From: Streptomyces sp. CC228A | GTDB lineage: Bacteria > Actinomycetota > Actinomycetes > Streptomycetales > Streptomycetaceae | Assembly: GCF_021390935.1 (NCBI RefSeq) | Contig: NZ_JAJPUI010000011.1 | Location: 124,001-188,000, forward strand | Direction of reading: 5' to 3' | Length of the DNA stretch: 64,000 nt | Shown here: piece by piece, positions 37,459 to 47,130 of the stretch | Layout: each line of letters starts with the position of its first letter | How positions within the stretch are numbered: position 1 is the first letter of the stretch | Made by a program: the position numbers and the translations under genes | Notes under the pieces: model-generated | Databases searched by the model: none | What the model saw: only the letters and a program-made list of their open reading frames with translations | What the model was told of the DNA's origin: nothing

Positions 37459-38565
37459 TCACCGGAGGACGGTTTCGAGGAAGTCGCCGCCGATGCGGGC
37501 GACAGCCGCCACGTCGAGTTGGTGGAGGACGTAGCGGCCCCGGCGCCGGACCGTCACAAGATCCGCCTTCTTCAGTACCGACAGATGGCGGGACACCTCG
37601 GGGGACGTGATGCCGTAGATGTCGGCCAGCTCGCTCGTCGTATACGAACCGCGCGCCAGCTGCCGGCACAGCCGCATCCGCAGCGGGTGGGCCAGGGCCT
37701 CCATGCGCCGCTGCAGCAGCTCCACCGATGCGGCGCCGGGCACCCCCGGCACCCCGACCGGGTAGTGGACGACGGGCCGCCAGCGCGGCGCGTGCAGCAC
37801 CAGCAGGTGCGGCCAGCCGAACCTGGACGGCACGAACAGCACTCCGGGCCCGAGCTCGGACTCCACGGCCGAGGTGTGGCCCTGCGCCATCTTGTCCACG
37901 CGGATCCGGCGGCGCCCGTCCTCCTCGGCGACCGTCACCGCCGGCGACACCGCCCGCACGGCCTCCTCCACCCCCTTGTGGCGGAGCAGAGCGCCCTTCT
38001 CCCGGGCGTCGGCGGCCAGCGTCGGCAGGACGCGCCGCCAAGTGTCCGCGAAGAACGCCTCGTCGCAGTCCTCGAACAACCGCCGCAGCCACGCCCGCAC
38101 CCCGCTCGGATCGTCCAGCAGCCGACGGGTGAACTCCAGCTGCCGGGGGCCTCGGCCCGCGGCCAGTTCCAGCGCCCGGGCCGGCCGGCACACCTCCTCC
38201 GTCACCTGTGCCACGGAGCAACTGAACTCCAGGGCGGCCGCGACGAACCGCTCCTCGTCGAGCCGGTCCAGCAGGTCCAGCTCCTCCGCGAGCGTGGCAC
38301 CGGGCTGCCCGTCCCCGTCGCGGAGACCGGCGTACGGCAGGAACACGTCCGACAGCGAGCTCGTCCACAGGAAGTTCGCCTCGTGGAGCCGGTCGGCCAG
38401 GTCGGGCTTCAGTCCCGACGCGGTGGCCGTCGCCCAGCCGTGCAGCCCCGGGTGATGAGCAGGCTCGGCCAGCGCGTGCAGGGCCGTCGCCAGCTCCGCG
38501 AGTGGCGAGAGGGCGAAGACGACGCGCTCTGCCGGCAGTCCCGTGATGTCTATGGTCACGCTCAC
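37459..38565 (-). CDS. ArsR-type transcriptional regulator with DUF5937
   Basis: A 368-residue protein. The N-terminal 260 residues match the DUF5937 type (MSVTIDITGLPAERVVFALSP, then LHALAEPAHHPGLHGW). The C-terminal 90 are an ArsR winged helix: LLQRRMEALAHPLRMRLCRQ, TTSELADIYGITSPEVSRHL, LKKADLVTVRRRGRYVLHQ. Such regulators in Streptomyces often control a nearby transporter, but none is adjacent here. The ligand is unknown. Confidence 0.92.
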   Translation of the reverse strand: MSVTIDITGLPAERVVFALSPLAELATALHALAEPAHHPGLHGWATATASGLKPDLADRLHEANFLWTSSLSDVFLPYAGLRDGDGQPGATLAEELDLLDRLDEERFVAAALEFSCSVAQVTEEVCRPARALELAAGRGPRQLEFTRRLLDDPSGVRAWLRRLFEDCDEAFFADTWRRVLPTLAADAREKGALLRHKGVEEAVRAVSPAVTVAEEDGRRRIRVDKMAQGHTSAVESELGPGVLFVPSRFGWPHLLVLHAPRWRPVVHYPVGVPGVPGAASVELLQRRMEALAHPLRMRLCRQLARGSYTTSELADIYGITSPEVSRHLSVLKKADLVTVRRRGRYVLHQLDVAAVARIGGDFLETVLR

Positions 38566-38630
38566 GTTCTCATCCTGAGGTACCTCCCACCGGGGCTTGC
38601 GCCCGCTTGACGATCTCTGTCAATCCACGC

Positions 38631-38684
38631 CGGTCGGCCCGGTCGGCCCGGTCGGCCCGGTCGGCCCGGTCGGCCCGGTCGGCC
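38631..38684. repeat. 9-bp tandem repeat CGGTCGGCC, six perfect copies
   Basis: Six units in the gap 38566-39109, followed by looser CCGTCAGCCCAGC repeats to about 38765. The plus frame gives a collagen-like GPV series, but without any ribosome site or domain. I see no gene in the gap. Confidence 0.93.
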
Positions 38685-39109
38685 GGGTCAGCGCCGTCAG
38701 CCCAGCCGGGCCCGCCGACCCAGTGAGGTCCGTCAGCCCAGCCAGGCCCGTCAGCCCAGCCCGGCCCAGCCTCGCCGCACCGCCGGGCCCGGCCACTCCC
38801 GCACCCGTCGCGGTACCGAGTGCCGCCGCGCCGCCACCGCTGGTGGCCCCATCACCGCGGCGCCCCCGCCGTAGCCGGCCACTGCTGCACCGCGGCCGGA
38901 GCCGTCAGCTGCCCGCCATCGGACGCTGCCGCACCCGCCCGCTGTGCCCTGGGGCAACCACGCCCCCGTGCAGGCCGGACCGCGTGCGAACCGGACCCCG
39001 CGCGAACCGGCCCCCCGTGCCGACCAGGCCCCCGTACCGAACCCGCCCGGCCGTGCCCACTCGCCCGTCCCGCCGGCGGCGCCATGCCGCCACAGGGGCG
39101 AGTCGGCGA

Positions 39110-40465
39110 TCACGCCTCCTGTGCCACCTGTCGAACGAACTCCATGAACCTCCCCGCAGCCTCCTTCACGTCATCCGCCGTCCAGGCCAGACCCGGTGCC
39201 GTCACCGACACCTCGGTGTAGGCGATGCCGGGCGGACCGGCGGGGCCGCCGCCGAACCAGCGGTGGAACAGCGTCACCCCCGTCCGCTCGGACTGCCGCA
39301 GAGCCGCCTCCGCCAGTACGTCCGGCGGATACGGCAGCCACACGCGGAACTCATGTGTGTGCGGCCGCTCCGGCTGGAGCCGGAGCCACGGCACCCCGGC
39401 GGCCTCCAAGCCCTCGCGCAGCGCCCCCGCCACCACCGCGGCCTGCGCGACGTACTCCGGCAGCCTGGGCAGCTCCCGCTCCAGCCCCGCCAGCGCGGCC
39501 AGTGCCGCGGGGTGCTGCTGGAACACCGAGCCGCCGTAGCGGTGCCGCCACACCCGGGCCTCGTCCACGAACGCCTCGGGCCCCACCAGCGCCGCCCCGG
39601 ACAGTCCGCCCAGCGACTTGTAGAACGACACGTACACACTGTCCGCGAGTCCCGCGATCTCGCTCAGCCCCCGCCCGAAGCGCGACGTGGTCTCCCACAA
39701 CCGCGCACCGTCGAAGTGCACGAGCGCGTCACGTTCCCGTGCTGCCTCCACCACCTCCACCAACTCGTGCCACTCCGGCAGGACGTATCCCGCGTCCCGC
39801 AGCGGCAGCTCCAGCATCAGCGTCCCGAACGGCTCCTCCAGGGCCCGCACCTCGCTCGCCGTCGGCAGCCGCGGCTCGCGGGTCGGATGCACCGTGCGCA
39901 GCCCGCTCACCGCAGTCAGCGCATCCCTCTCGTGCAGCTCCGGATGTGCCACCGGGTGCAGCGCCACCACCGGGTTCCCGCTCCGCCCGGCCCAGCAGCG
40001 CAGCGCCACCTGCTGCGCCATCGTTCCCGTCGGGAAGAACACCGCCGACGGGAACCCGAGCAGCTCCGCCACCCGCCGCTCCAGCTCCGCGACGACCCCG
40101 TCCCCGTACAGGTCGACGGACTCGGCCAGGTCGTACACCTCCTCCGCGTCGCGCACCAGCTCCGTCAACCGCTCCCGCAGCGTCCTCTCACCCGGTCTCC
40201 GCGTCAGCGTCCGGCCGGCGCCCCGCCACGCCACCAGCCTGCGCCGCTGCTGCCCGTCGCTTGGGCAATCACCACCGCCTTCCTGCTGCCCGTCGCTTCG
40301 GCATTCACCATGTCCTTCCTGCTGCCCGTCGCTTCGGCACTCACCACTTCCTCCCTGCTCCGCGTCCCCGTGCCCCGCGGCACCGCGGCGCGCCTCGTCG
40401 CGCCGGCCGCCACCGGGCCGCACGTCCTGCTCGGGCTTCGAGCCCTCCGCCATTGCACCAGTCAT
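39110..40465 (-). CDS. Threonine aldolase-type PLP enzyme (beta-eliminating lyase family)
   Basis: A 451-residue fold type I PLP enzyme. Key parts: FPSAVFFPTGTMAQQVALR, LVHFDGARLWE for the cofactor aspartate, and VSFYKSLGGLSGAALVG with the PLP lysine. It would cleave L-threonine or a related beta-hydroxy amino acid to glycine and an aldehyde. The first 75 residues are an added leader with three 12-residue repeats (GECRSDGQQEGG type). The ATG at 40465 lacks a clear ribosome site; ATG 40453 is the alternative. Divergent from the DUF2520 gene. Confidence 0.9.
   Translation of the reverse strand: MTGAMAEGSKPEQDVRPGGGRRDEARRGAAGHGDAEQGGSGECRSDGQQEGHGECRSDGQQEGGGDCPSDGQQRRRLVAWRGAGRTLTRRPGERTLRERLTELVRDAEEVYDLAESVDLYGDGVVAELERRVAELLGFPSAVFFPTGTMAQQVALRCWAGRSGNPVVALHPVAHPELHERDALTAVSGLRTVHPTREPRLPTASEVRALEEPFGTLMLELPLRDAGYVLPEWHELVEVVEAARERDALVHFDGARLWETTSRFGRGLSEIAGLADSVYVSFYKSLGGLSGAALVGPEAFVDEARVWRHRYGGSVFQQHPAALAALAGLERELPRLPEYVAQAAVVAGALREGLEAAGVPWLRLQPERPHTHEFRVWLPYPPDVLAEAALRQSERTGVTLFHRWFGGGPAGPPGIAYTEVSVTAPGLAWTADDVKEAAGRFMEFVRQVAQEA
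40247..40354. repeat. 36-bp tandem repeat, three copies, in the threonine aldolase leader
   Basis: The core CTGCTGCCCGTCGCTT recurs at 40247, 40283 and 40319. The 36-base unit keeps the reading frame. Confidence 0.9.
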
Positions 40466-40622
40466 GCGGGGATCATCGCCGTGCTGCTTCCACAGGGGCG
40501 CGCGATTATCAGACCGGGTGCCGCTGCCTGTGGACAGCGCGGAAGGCGCGCGAAACGCTGGCGTAGCATGACGAGGAATCGTCCGGTACCCCCCGCGGAC
40601 TGGAACGGAAGGCCGTCGCCAC

Positions 40623-41576
40623 GTGAATCCACCACCAGAACCCCGCCCCGCCCGGCTCACCGTCGGCGTCGTCGGCGCAGGCAGGGTCGGCCCCGCCCTG
40701 GCCGCGTCGCTGCAGCTCGCCGGCCACCGCCCCGTCGCGGTGTCGGGTGTGTCCGACGCGTCGCGGCGGCGCGCCGCGGAGCTGCTGCCGGGGGTGCCGG
40801 TCGTACCGCCGGCGCAGGTGCTGGAGCGGGCCGAGCTGGTGCTGCTGACCGTGCCGGACGACGTGCTGCCGGGACTGGTCGCGGGCCTGGCGGAGACCGG
40901 GGCCGTGCGGCCTGGTCAGCTGATCGTGCACACGTCGGGGCGGTTCGGGGCGGCGGTGCTCGATCCGGCGCGGCGCGCCGGAGGGCTGCCGCTGGCCCTG
41001 CACCCGGCGATGACGTTCACCGGGACGCGCGTCGACGTGGACCGGCTGGCCGGGTGCTCCTTCGGGGTCACCGCCCCGGAGGAACTGCGGCTGGCCGCCG
41101 AGGCCCTGGTCATCGAGATGGGCGGCGAGCCCGAGTGGGTCGCCGAGGAGTCCCGGCCGCTGTATCACGCGGCCCTCGCCCTGGGGGCCAACCACCTCGT
41201 CACCCTGGTGGCGCAGTCCATGGAACTGCTGCGCACCGCCGGTGTCGCGGCGCCCGACCGGATGCTCGGCCCGCTCCTGGGTGCCGCGCTGGACAACGCG
41301 CTGCGGTCCGGGGACGCCGCCCTGACCGGGCCCGTCGCGCGGGGCGACGCGGGGACGGTGGCCGCGCATGTGGCGGAGCTGCGCAAGCACGCGCCCGGCA
41401 CCGTAGCGGGCTATCTCGCGATGGCCCGCACGACCGCCGACCGCGCACTCGCACACGGCCTGCTCAAGCCCGAGCTCGCCGAGGACCTGCTCGGCGTCCT
41501 CGCAGCTGACCAGAACACCGGGGCCCGCCCCGCCAGTGGCGACGACGACGGTGCGGAAGGAGACAGCAGCCGATGA
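40623..41576 (+). CDS. Rossmann-like and DUF2520 protein of the pantothenate operon
   Basis: A 317-residue NAD(P)-dependent dehydrogenase-like protein. The N-terminal dinucleotide fold has VGVVGAGRVGPALAASL (GAGRVG 18-23). The middle has LALHPAMTFTG, and the DUF2520 helical domain has ALALGANHLVTLV. The fold resembles ketopantoate or pyrroline-carboxylate reductases. GTG 40623 has GGAAGG upstream. It overlaps panC by 4 bases, so a step in pantothenate synthesis such as ketopantoate reduction is a fair guess, not shown. Confidence 0.9.
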   Translation: MNPPPEPRPARLTVGVVGAGRVGPALAASLQLAGHRPVAVSGVSDASRRRAAELLPGVPVVPPAQVLERAELVLLTVPDDVLPGLVAGLAETGAVRPGQLIVHTSGRFGAAVLDPARRAGGLPLALHPAMTFTGTRVDVDRLAGCSFGVTAPEELRLAAEALVIEMGGEPEWVAEESRPLYHAALALGANHLVTLVAQSMELLRTAGVAAPDRMLGPLLGAALDNALRSGDAALTGPVARGDAGTVAAHVAELRKHAPGTVAGYLAMARTTADRALAHGLLKPELAEDLLGVLAADQNTGARPASGDDDGAEGDSSR

Positions 41577-43147
41577 GCCAGACGTCCTCCCACAGGACCG
41601 GAGCGTCCTCTTCCGGGACGTCTCCCCACGGGACCGGCGCGTCCTCCCACGGGACCGGCGCGTCCCACGGGACGCCCGCCTACGGGGCGTCGTCCTCCCA
41701 CGGTCCCGCGACTCCGCCCGGAGGCACCGGAGGCACGGACCTCCCACGCCGCGCGCACGGTACGACGCCCGGCGCGACGGGGAAGGCACCCGGGCCGACG
41801 GCAGCCGCCACCTCCGCCTCGACGTCGACCGGAGCCGCGACGGCCTCGATAGGAGAGGCGTCGACGTCGACCGGAGCCGGGAGGGCCTCGACCCCGACCG
41901 TGACCGGAGCCGCGGCGTCGACCGCGGCCGGGGGCCGGAGCGCTGCCGGCGGGGGCGTGACCCTCGTCCGTACCCGGCAGGATCTGGACGGGTTCCTGGC
42001 CCGCGGCCGCGAGGAGGCCCGCACGGGCGAGACGGCTGGCGGCGGTGAGAAGGGCCGCTCCGGGGCCGGCCGGGTCGCGGTCGTGATGACCATGGGCGCG
42101 CTGCACGAGGGCCACGCCACCCTCGTGCGCACCGCCCGAAGCCACGTCGGGCACGACGGCGTCGTCGTCACCACCGTCTTCGTCAACCCGCTGCAGTTCG
42201 GCGCGGGTGAGGACCTGGACCGCTACCCGCGCACTCTCGACGCCGACATGCAGGTCGCCGCCGCGGCCGGCGCCGACGCGGTCTTCGCGCCGTCCGTCGA
42301 GGAGGTCTACCCGGGCGGGGAGCCGCAGGTCCGTATCGCGGCAGGCCCCATGGGGGAGCGCCTGGAGGGCGCGTCCAGGCCCGGGCACTTCGACGGGATG
42401 CTCACCGTCGTGGCCAAGCTGCTCCACCTGACCCGCCCCGACGCGGCGTTCTTCGGCCAGAAGGACGCCCAGCAGCTCGCTCTGATCCGCCGGATGGTGC
42501 GGGACCTGAACTTCCCCGTCGAGATCGTCGGCGTGCCGACCGTGCGGGAGGACGACGGTCTGGCGCTGTCGAGCCGCAACCGCTACCTGTCGTCGCCCGA
42601 GCGGCGCACCGCACTCGCGCTGTCCGCCGCGCTGTTCGCGGCCCGCGACCGGCTGGCCGCCCAGGAGGCCCTGCGCGCCCGTGCCGCCTCGGCGCCCGCC
42701 ACGCAGAGCCGCGCCGACGCCCTGTCCCGGTTGGGCGAGTCCCGTGCGGCCGCCGACGCCCACGCGGTGGCGCAGGCCGCGCACGTGGCGGGTGGCGGCG
42801 CCCACGCGGTACGTGCCGCCGCCCGGGTCGTGCTGGACGAGGCGGCCCAGGCGGATCCGCCGCTCCGGTTGGACTACCTGGCGCTCGTGGACCCGTCCGA
42901 CTTCACGGAGGTACGCGACGACCACACCGGCGAGGCGATCCTGGCCGTCGCCGCCCGGGTCGGTACCACGCGGCTCATCGACAACCTGCCGCTGACCTTC
43001 GGCCCGGGTATCGCACCGGCGCGAACCGGCGGCGAGGCCACCACCGTTGAGCCGCGCTCCGCCACCCCCGCCGCACCCGCCCACCCCGCCGATCATGCGG
43101 ACCCCGTCGACCCCACCCGCCCCACCGACCACGGAGCCTCCGCATGA
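41573..43147 (+). CDS. panC: Pantothenate synthetase with long low-complexity ends
   Basis: The enzyme core (residues about 128-485) has the ATP site MTMGALHEGH at 172-181, FVNPLQFGAGEDLDRYPR, FFGQKDAQQLALIRRMVRDL and SSRNRYLS. It joins pantoate and beta-alanine. Normal PanC has about 280-330 residues; this one has 524. Residues 1-127 are a Ser/Thr/Gly/Ala/His repeat leader (SHGTGASSHGTGAS type), an extra Ala-rich loop lies near 375-420, and the last 35 residues are Pro/Ala-rich. ATG 41573 overlaps the previous gene; the next gene overlaps its stop. Confidence 0.94.
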   Translation: MSQTSSHRTGASSSGTSPHGTGASSHGTGASHGTPAYGASSSHGPATPPGGTGGTDLPRRAHGTTPGATGKAPGPTAAATSASTSTGAATASIGEASTSTGAGRASTPTVTGAAASTAAGGRSAAGGGVTLVRTRQDLDGFLARGREEARTGETAGGGEKGRSGAGRVAVVMTMGALHEGHATLVRTARSHVGHDGVVVTTVFVNPLQFGAGEDLDRYPRTLDADMQVAAAAGADAVFAPSVEEVYPGGEPQVRIAAGPMGERLEGASRPGHFDGMLTVVAKLLHLTRPDAAFFGQKDAQQLALIRRMVRDLNFPVEIVGVPTVREDDGLALSSRNRYLSSPERRTALALSAALFAARDRLAAQEALRARAASAPATQSRADALSRLGESRAAADAHAVAQAAHVAGGGAHAVRAAARVVLDEAAQADPPLRLDYLALVDPSDFTEVRDDHTGEAILAVAARVGTTRLIDNLPLTFGPGIAPARTGGEATTVEPRSATPAAPAHPADHADPVDPTRPTDHGASA

Positions 43148-45135
43148 CCGGTACCGGTATACGCCTCCAGGCCCCCGCACCGGGCTGGGCCATCGACGCG
43201 GACGTGGTCGTCGTCGGCTCCGGTGTGGCCGGGCTGACCGCCGCCCTGCGCTGCACGGCCACCGGACTCCGTACGGTCGTCGTCACCAAGGCGCGCCTCG
43301 ACGACGGCTCCACCCGCTGGGCCCAGGGCGGTATCGCCGCCGCGCTCGGCGAGGGCGACACCCCTGGCCAGCACATGGACGACACGCTCGTCGCGGGTGC
43401 GGGGCTGTGCGACGAGGACGCCGTGCGCGCCCTGGTGACCGAGGGCCCGGACGCCGTGCGTCGGCTGATCGCCACCGGCGCCCGCTTCGACACGGACGAC
43501 ACCGGCACCATCGAGCTCACCCGCGAGGGCGGCCACCACCGGCGCCGTATCGCGCACGCGGGCGGTGACGCCACCGGTGCCGAGATATCCCGCGCTCTCG
43601 TCGACGCCGTGCGCGACCGGGCCGTGCGGACCATCGAGAACGCCCTCGTGCTCGACTTGCTGACCGACGCCGACGGCCGCACCGCGGGCGTCACCCTGCA
43701 CGTCATGGGCGAGGGCCAGCACGACGGCGTCGGCGCCGTCCACGCCCCGGCCGTCGTCCTGGCCACCGGCGGCATGGGCCAGGTCTTCTCCGCGACCACC
43801 AACCCCGCGGTCTCCACCGGCGACGGCGTCGCGCTCGCCCTGCGTGCCGGGGCCGAGGTCAGCGACGTGGAGTTCGTCCAGTTCCACCCCACCGTCCTGT
43901 TCCTGGGACGGGACGCCGAGGGCCAGCAGCCACTGGTCTCCGAGGCGGTACGGGGAGAAGGCGCCCACCTCGTCGACGCGGACGGCGTCCGCTTCATGGT
44001 CGGGCAGCACGAGCTGGCCGAGCTCGCTCCGCGCGACATCGTCGCGAAGGGCATCATGCGGCGCATGCGGGAGCAGGGCGTCGACCACATGTACCTGGAC
44101 GCGCGGCATTTCGGCGCGGCCATGTGGGAGTCACGCTTCCCGACGATCCTCGCCGCCTGCCGCACGCACGGGTACGACCCGGTGACGGAGCCCATCCCGG
44201 TGGCACCCGCCGCGCACTACGCCTCCGGCGGTGTCCGTACCGACCTGCGGGGACGGACGACCGTGCCGGGCCTCTACGCGTGCGGAGAGGTGGCCTGCAC
44301 AGGTGTGCACGGGGCCAACCGCCTCGCCTCCAACAGCCTCCTCGAAGGACTCGTCTTCGCCGAGCGCATCGCCGACGACATCGCGGCGCACCGGGGGCGG
44401 GCCGGTGCGCCCGTCCCGCACCCCGCGCCCCGGGCGCTGCCCCTGCTCGCCCCGTCCAGCCGGTCCCGTATCCAGCACGTGATGACCGCGGGCGCCGGAG
44501 TGCTGCGTTCCGCCGCCAGCCTGGCGGCGGCCGCCGAGGCACTGGACGCCATCCACGCCGAGGCCGCGGGCGACACCGGTTCCGGTGAGCACAAGGCCGG
44601 TGTGCCGGGCGTCGAGTCCTGGGAGACCACCAACCTGCTGTGCGTCGCCCGGGTCCTGGTCGCCGCCGCCCGCCGCCGTGAGGAGACCCGCGGCTGCCAC
44701 TGGCGGGAGGACCACCCCGACCGCGACGACGCGGCCTGGCGCCGCCACCTCGTCGTACGGCTGGAGCCGGACCGGAGCCTCGACGTCCGCGCCACCGCCA
44801 CACACGACTTCCCTCCGACGGATGCGGACGCGGGCGCGGGCGCGGCCGGGCAGGCACCGGATGCCACGCGGGCGCCCGGAGCCGCAGAGGCCCGCACAGC
44901 CCCGGCGACACCCTCGACCACAGAGGCCCCCGCCGACGCAAGCGCACCAGCAGCCGTCAAACCAACCGAGGCCGCCGAGGCACCAGCAGCCACCGAGGCG
45001 ACAGCAGCCGCCAAGGCGACAGCAGCCACCGAGGCACCAGCAGCCGCCAAGGCACCAGAAGCCGCAGCCGAAGCAGCCGCAGCCGAAGCGACCCCAGCCC
45101 CTACCACCCCCGCCGACGCCCCCAGGGAGCCCTGA
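43144..45135 (+). CDS. nadB: L-aspartate oxidase with repetitive C-terminal tail
   Basis: A 663-residue flavoprotein. The FAD motif DVVVVGSGVAGLTAALR is at 20-36. Further marks are STRWAQGGIAAALGEGD, EFVQFHPTVLF and GANRLASNSLLEGLVF. It oxidises aspartate to iminoaspartate for NAD synthesis. The catalytic part ends near residue 555; the last 105 residues are Ala/Glu/Pro/Thr/Lys repeats (KATAATEAPAAAKAPEA type) not found in ordinary NadB. NadA, its usual partner, is not in the window. ATG overlaps the panC stop. Confidence 0.95.
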   Translation: MTGTGIRLQAPAPGWAIDADVVVVGSGVAGLTAALRCTATGLRTVVVTKARLDDGSTRWAQGGIAAALGEGDTPGQHMDDTLVAGAGLCDEDAVRALVTEGPDAVRRLIATGARFDTDDTGTIELTREGGHHRRRIAHAGGDATGAEISRALVDAVRDRAVRTIENALVLDLLTDADGRTAGVTLHVMGEGQHDGVGAVHAPAVVLATGGMGQVFSATTNPAVSTGDGVALALRAGAEVSDVEFVQFHPTVLFLGRDAEGQQPLVSEAVRGEGAHLVDADGVRFMVGQHELAELAPRDIVAKGIMRRMREQGVDHMYLDARHFGAAMWESRFPTILAACRTHGYDPVTEPIPVAPAAHYASGGVRTDLRGRTTVPGLYACGEVACTGVHGANRLASNSLLEGLVFAERIADDIAAHRGRAGAPVPHPAPRALPLLAPSSRSRIQHVMTAGAGVLRSAASLAAAAEALDAIHAEAAGDTGSGEHKAGVPGVESWETTNLLCVARVLVAAARRREETRGCHWREDHPDRDDAAWRRHLVVRLEPDRSLDVRATATHDFPPTDADAGAGAAGQAPDATRAPGAAEARTAPATPSTTEAPADASAPAAVKPTEAAEAPAATEATAAAKATAATEAPAAAKAPEAAAEAAAAEATPAPTTPADAPREP

Positions 45136-45137
45136 CC

Positions 45138-46163
45138 ATGAGTACGCCCGAAAAACGCCCGCGGCCTGTGGACGTGCCCCTCATCAGCATCGGTGCCCCC
45201 GCCGCCACCGACGCGGGCGGCTGCGGCGACGGTTGCGGCTGCGCGGCGGGCGGCGACGGCGACGTGTACGAATGCGGGCTCGACCCCGTGCTGGCCGCGC
45301 TCCTCGCAGAGGCCGGGCTCGACCCCGTACTCGTCGAGGACGTGGCGTACCGGGCCGTCGAGGAGGACCTGGACGGCGGCGTGGACGTCACGACGGTCGC
45401 GACCGTTCCGGAGGACGCCGTCGCCACGGCCGACTTCACCGCCCGCGAGGCCGGGGTGGTCGCCGGCATCCACATCGCGGAGGCGGTGCTGTCCATCGTC
45501 TGCACCCATGAGTTCGAGGTGGAGCGGCACGTCGCCGACGGCGACCGCGTCGCGGCCGGACAGAAGCTGCTGTCCGTCACGGCCCGCACCCGCGACCTGC
45601 TGACCGGTGAGCGCAGCGCCCTCAACATCATGTGCCGCCTCTCCGGCATCGCCACCGCCACGCGCGCGTGGGCGGACGCCCTGGAGGGCTACAAGGCGAA
45701 GGTCCGCGACACCCGCAAGACCACCCCGGGCCTGCGCGCCCTGGAGAAGTACGCGGTGCGCTGCGGCGGCGGCGTCAACCACCGCATGTCGCTGTCCGAC
45801 GCGGCCCTCGTCAAGGACAACCACGTCATCGCTGCGGGCGGCGTCGCCCAGGCGTTCAAGGCCGTACGGGAGCAGTTCCCCGACGTGCCGATCGAGGTGG
45901 AGGTCGACACCCTGCACCAGGTCCGCGAGGTCCTGGAGGCCGGCGCGGACCTGATCCTGCTGGACAACTTCACGCCCATGGAGACGGAGGAGGCCGTCGG
46001 GATCGTCGCCGGACGGGCCGTCCTGGAGTCCTCCGGCCGCCTCACGCTGGAGAATGCCGCCGCCTACGCCGCCACCGGTGTCGACTACCTCGCGGTGGGC
46101 GCGCTGACGCACTCGTCCCCGATCCTCGACATCGGCCTCGACCTGCGAGAGGCACGGAGCTGA
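45138..46163 (+). CDS. nadC: Nicotinate-nucleotide pyrophosphorylase (carboxylating)
   Basis: A 341-residue enzyme that turns quinolinate and PRPP into nicotinate mononucleotide. Motifs: EEDLDGGVDVTTVAT, LLTGERSALNIMCRLSGIAT, RDTRKTTPGLRALEKYAV, GGGVNHRM and LVKDNHV. The first 48 residues are extra and carry Cys29, Cys33, Cys35 and Cys46 in a Gly-rich stretch, which could bind a metal. It begins 3 bases after nadB. Confidence 0.96.
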   Translation: MSTPEKRPRPVDVPLISIGAPAATDAGGCGDGCGCAAGGDGDVYECGLDPVLAALLAEAGLDPVLVEDVAYRAVEEDLDGGVDVTTVATVPEDAVATADFTAREAGVVAGIHIAEAVLSIVCTHEFEVERHVADGDRVAAGQKLLSVTARTRDLLTGERSALNIMCRLSGIATATRAWADALEGYKAKVRDTRKTTPGLRALEKYAVRCGGGVNHRMSLSDAALVKDNHVIAAGGVAQAFKAVREQFPDVPIEVEVDTLHQVREVLEAGADLILLDNFTPMETEEAVGIVAGRAVLESSGRLTLENAAAYAATGVDYLAVGALTHSSPILDIGLDLREARS

Positions 46164-46166
46164 CCG

Positions 46167-46973
46167 ATGCTGCTGACCATCGACGTCGGGAACACCCACA
46201 CCGTGCTCGGCCTGTTCGACGGTGAGGAGATCGTCGAGCACTGGCGGATCTCCACGGACGCCCGCCGCACCGCCGACGAGCTCGCCGTCCTGCTCCAGGG
46301 CCTGATGGGCATGCACCCCCTCCTCGGGGACGAGCTCGGTGACGGCATCGACGGCATCGCGATCTGCTCCACCGTCCCGTCCGTCCTGCACGAGCTGCGG
46401 GACGTGACCCGGCGCTACTACGGCGACGTGCCGGCCGTACTGGTCGAGCCCGGCATCAAGACGGGCGTCCCGGTCCTCACGGACCACCCCAAGGAGGTCG
46501 GCGCGGACCGGATCGTCAACTCGGCGGCCGCGGTCGAGCTGTACGGCGGCCCGGCGATCGTCGTCGACTTCGGTACGGCGACGACGTTCGACGCGGTCAG
46601 CGCGCGCGGGGAGTACGTGGGCGGGGTGATCGCCCCCGGCATCGAGATCTCCGTCGAGGCCCTCGGCGTCCGCGGCGCGCAGCTCCGCAAGATCGAGGTG
46701 ACCCGGCCCCGCGGGGTGATCGGCAAGAACACCGTCGAGGCGATGCAGTCGGGCATCATCTACGGCTTCGCGGGGCAGGTCGACGGGGTCGTCCAGCGCA
46801 TGCGGCAGGAACTCGTCGGTCCCGGCGGCGACCCGTCCCAGGTCACCGTCATCGCGACCGGCGGGCTCGCGCCCATGGTCCTGGGGGAGTCCCGGCTGAT
46901 CGACGAGCACGAGCCGTGGCTCACCCTGATCGGCCTCCGCCTGGTGTACGAGCGCAACGTGTCCCGTATGTGA
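46167..46973 (+). CDS. coaX: Type III pantothenate kinase
   Basis: A 268-residue acetate-kinase-fold enzyme. It starts MLLTIDVGNTHTVLGLF, with Asp6 in the phosphate loop; then GADRIVNSAAAVELYG, VVDFGTATTFDAVS and ATGGLAPM. It phosphorylates pantothenate, the first step to CoA. Three bases separate it from nadC, and it closes the cofactor operon of DUF2520, panC, nadB, nadC and coaX. Confidence 0.96.
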   Translation: MLLTIDVGNTHTVLGLFDGEEIVEHWRISTDARRTADELAVLLQGLMGMHPLLGDELGDGIDGIAICSTVPSVLHELRDVTRRYYGDVPAVLVEPGIKTGVPVLTDHPKEVGADRIVNSAAAVELYGGPAIVVDFGTATTFDAVSARGEYVGGVIAPGIEISVEALGVRGAQLRKIEVTRPRGVIGKNTVEAMQSGIIYGFAGQVDGVVQRMRQELVGPGGDPSQVTVIATGGLAPMVLGESRLIDEHEPWLTLIGLRLVYERNVSRM

Positions 46974-46989
46974 CCGCAGGCGCCTGCCC

Positions 46990-47130
46990 GGGACCGTCCC
47001 CGCGCCTCCGGCGTGAGGCGGCGGGTGCCTACCCGGGACCGTACCTACCCCCAGCGTCAGGCAGCGGGTGCCTACCCGGGCAGGCACCCACCCCCAGCGT
47101 CAGGCGGCGGGTGCCTGCCGGGCGCCGCGG
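46990..47130. repeat. 43-bp tandem repeat, about three copies
   Basis: The core GCGGGTGCCT recurs at 47021, 47064 and 47107. It opens the 691-base gap 46974-47664 after coaX, in which I find no gene. Confidence 0.88.

Noticed and set aside
38597..41509. Collagen-like GPVGPVGPV frame of 970 residues
   Set aside because: The repeat is only the 9-bp array, and the rest is a shadow of the threonine aldolase and DUF2520 genes.
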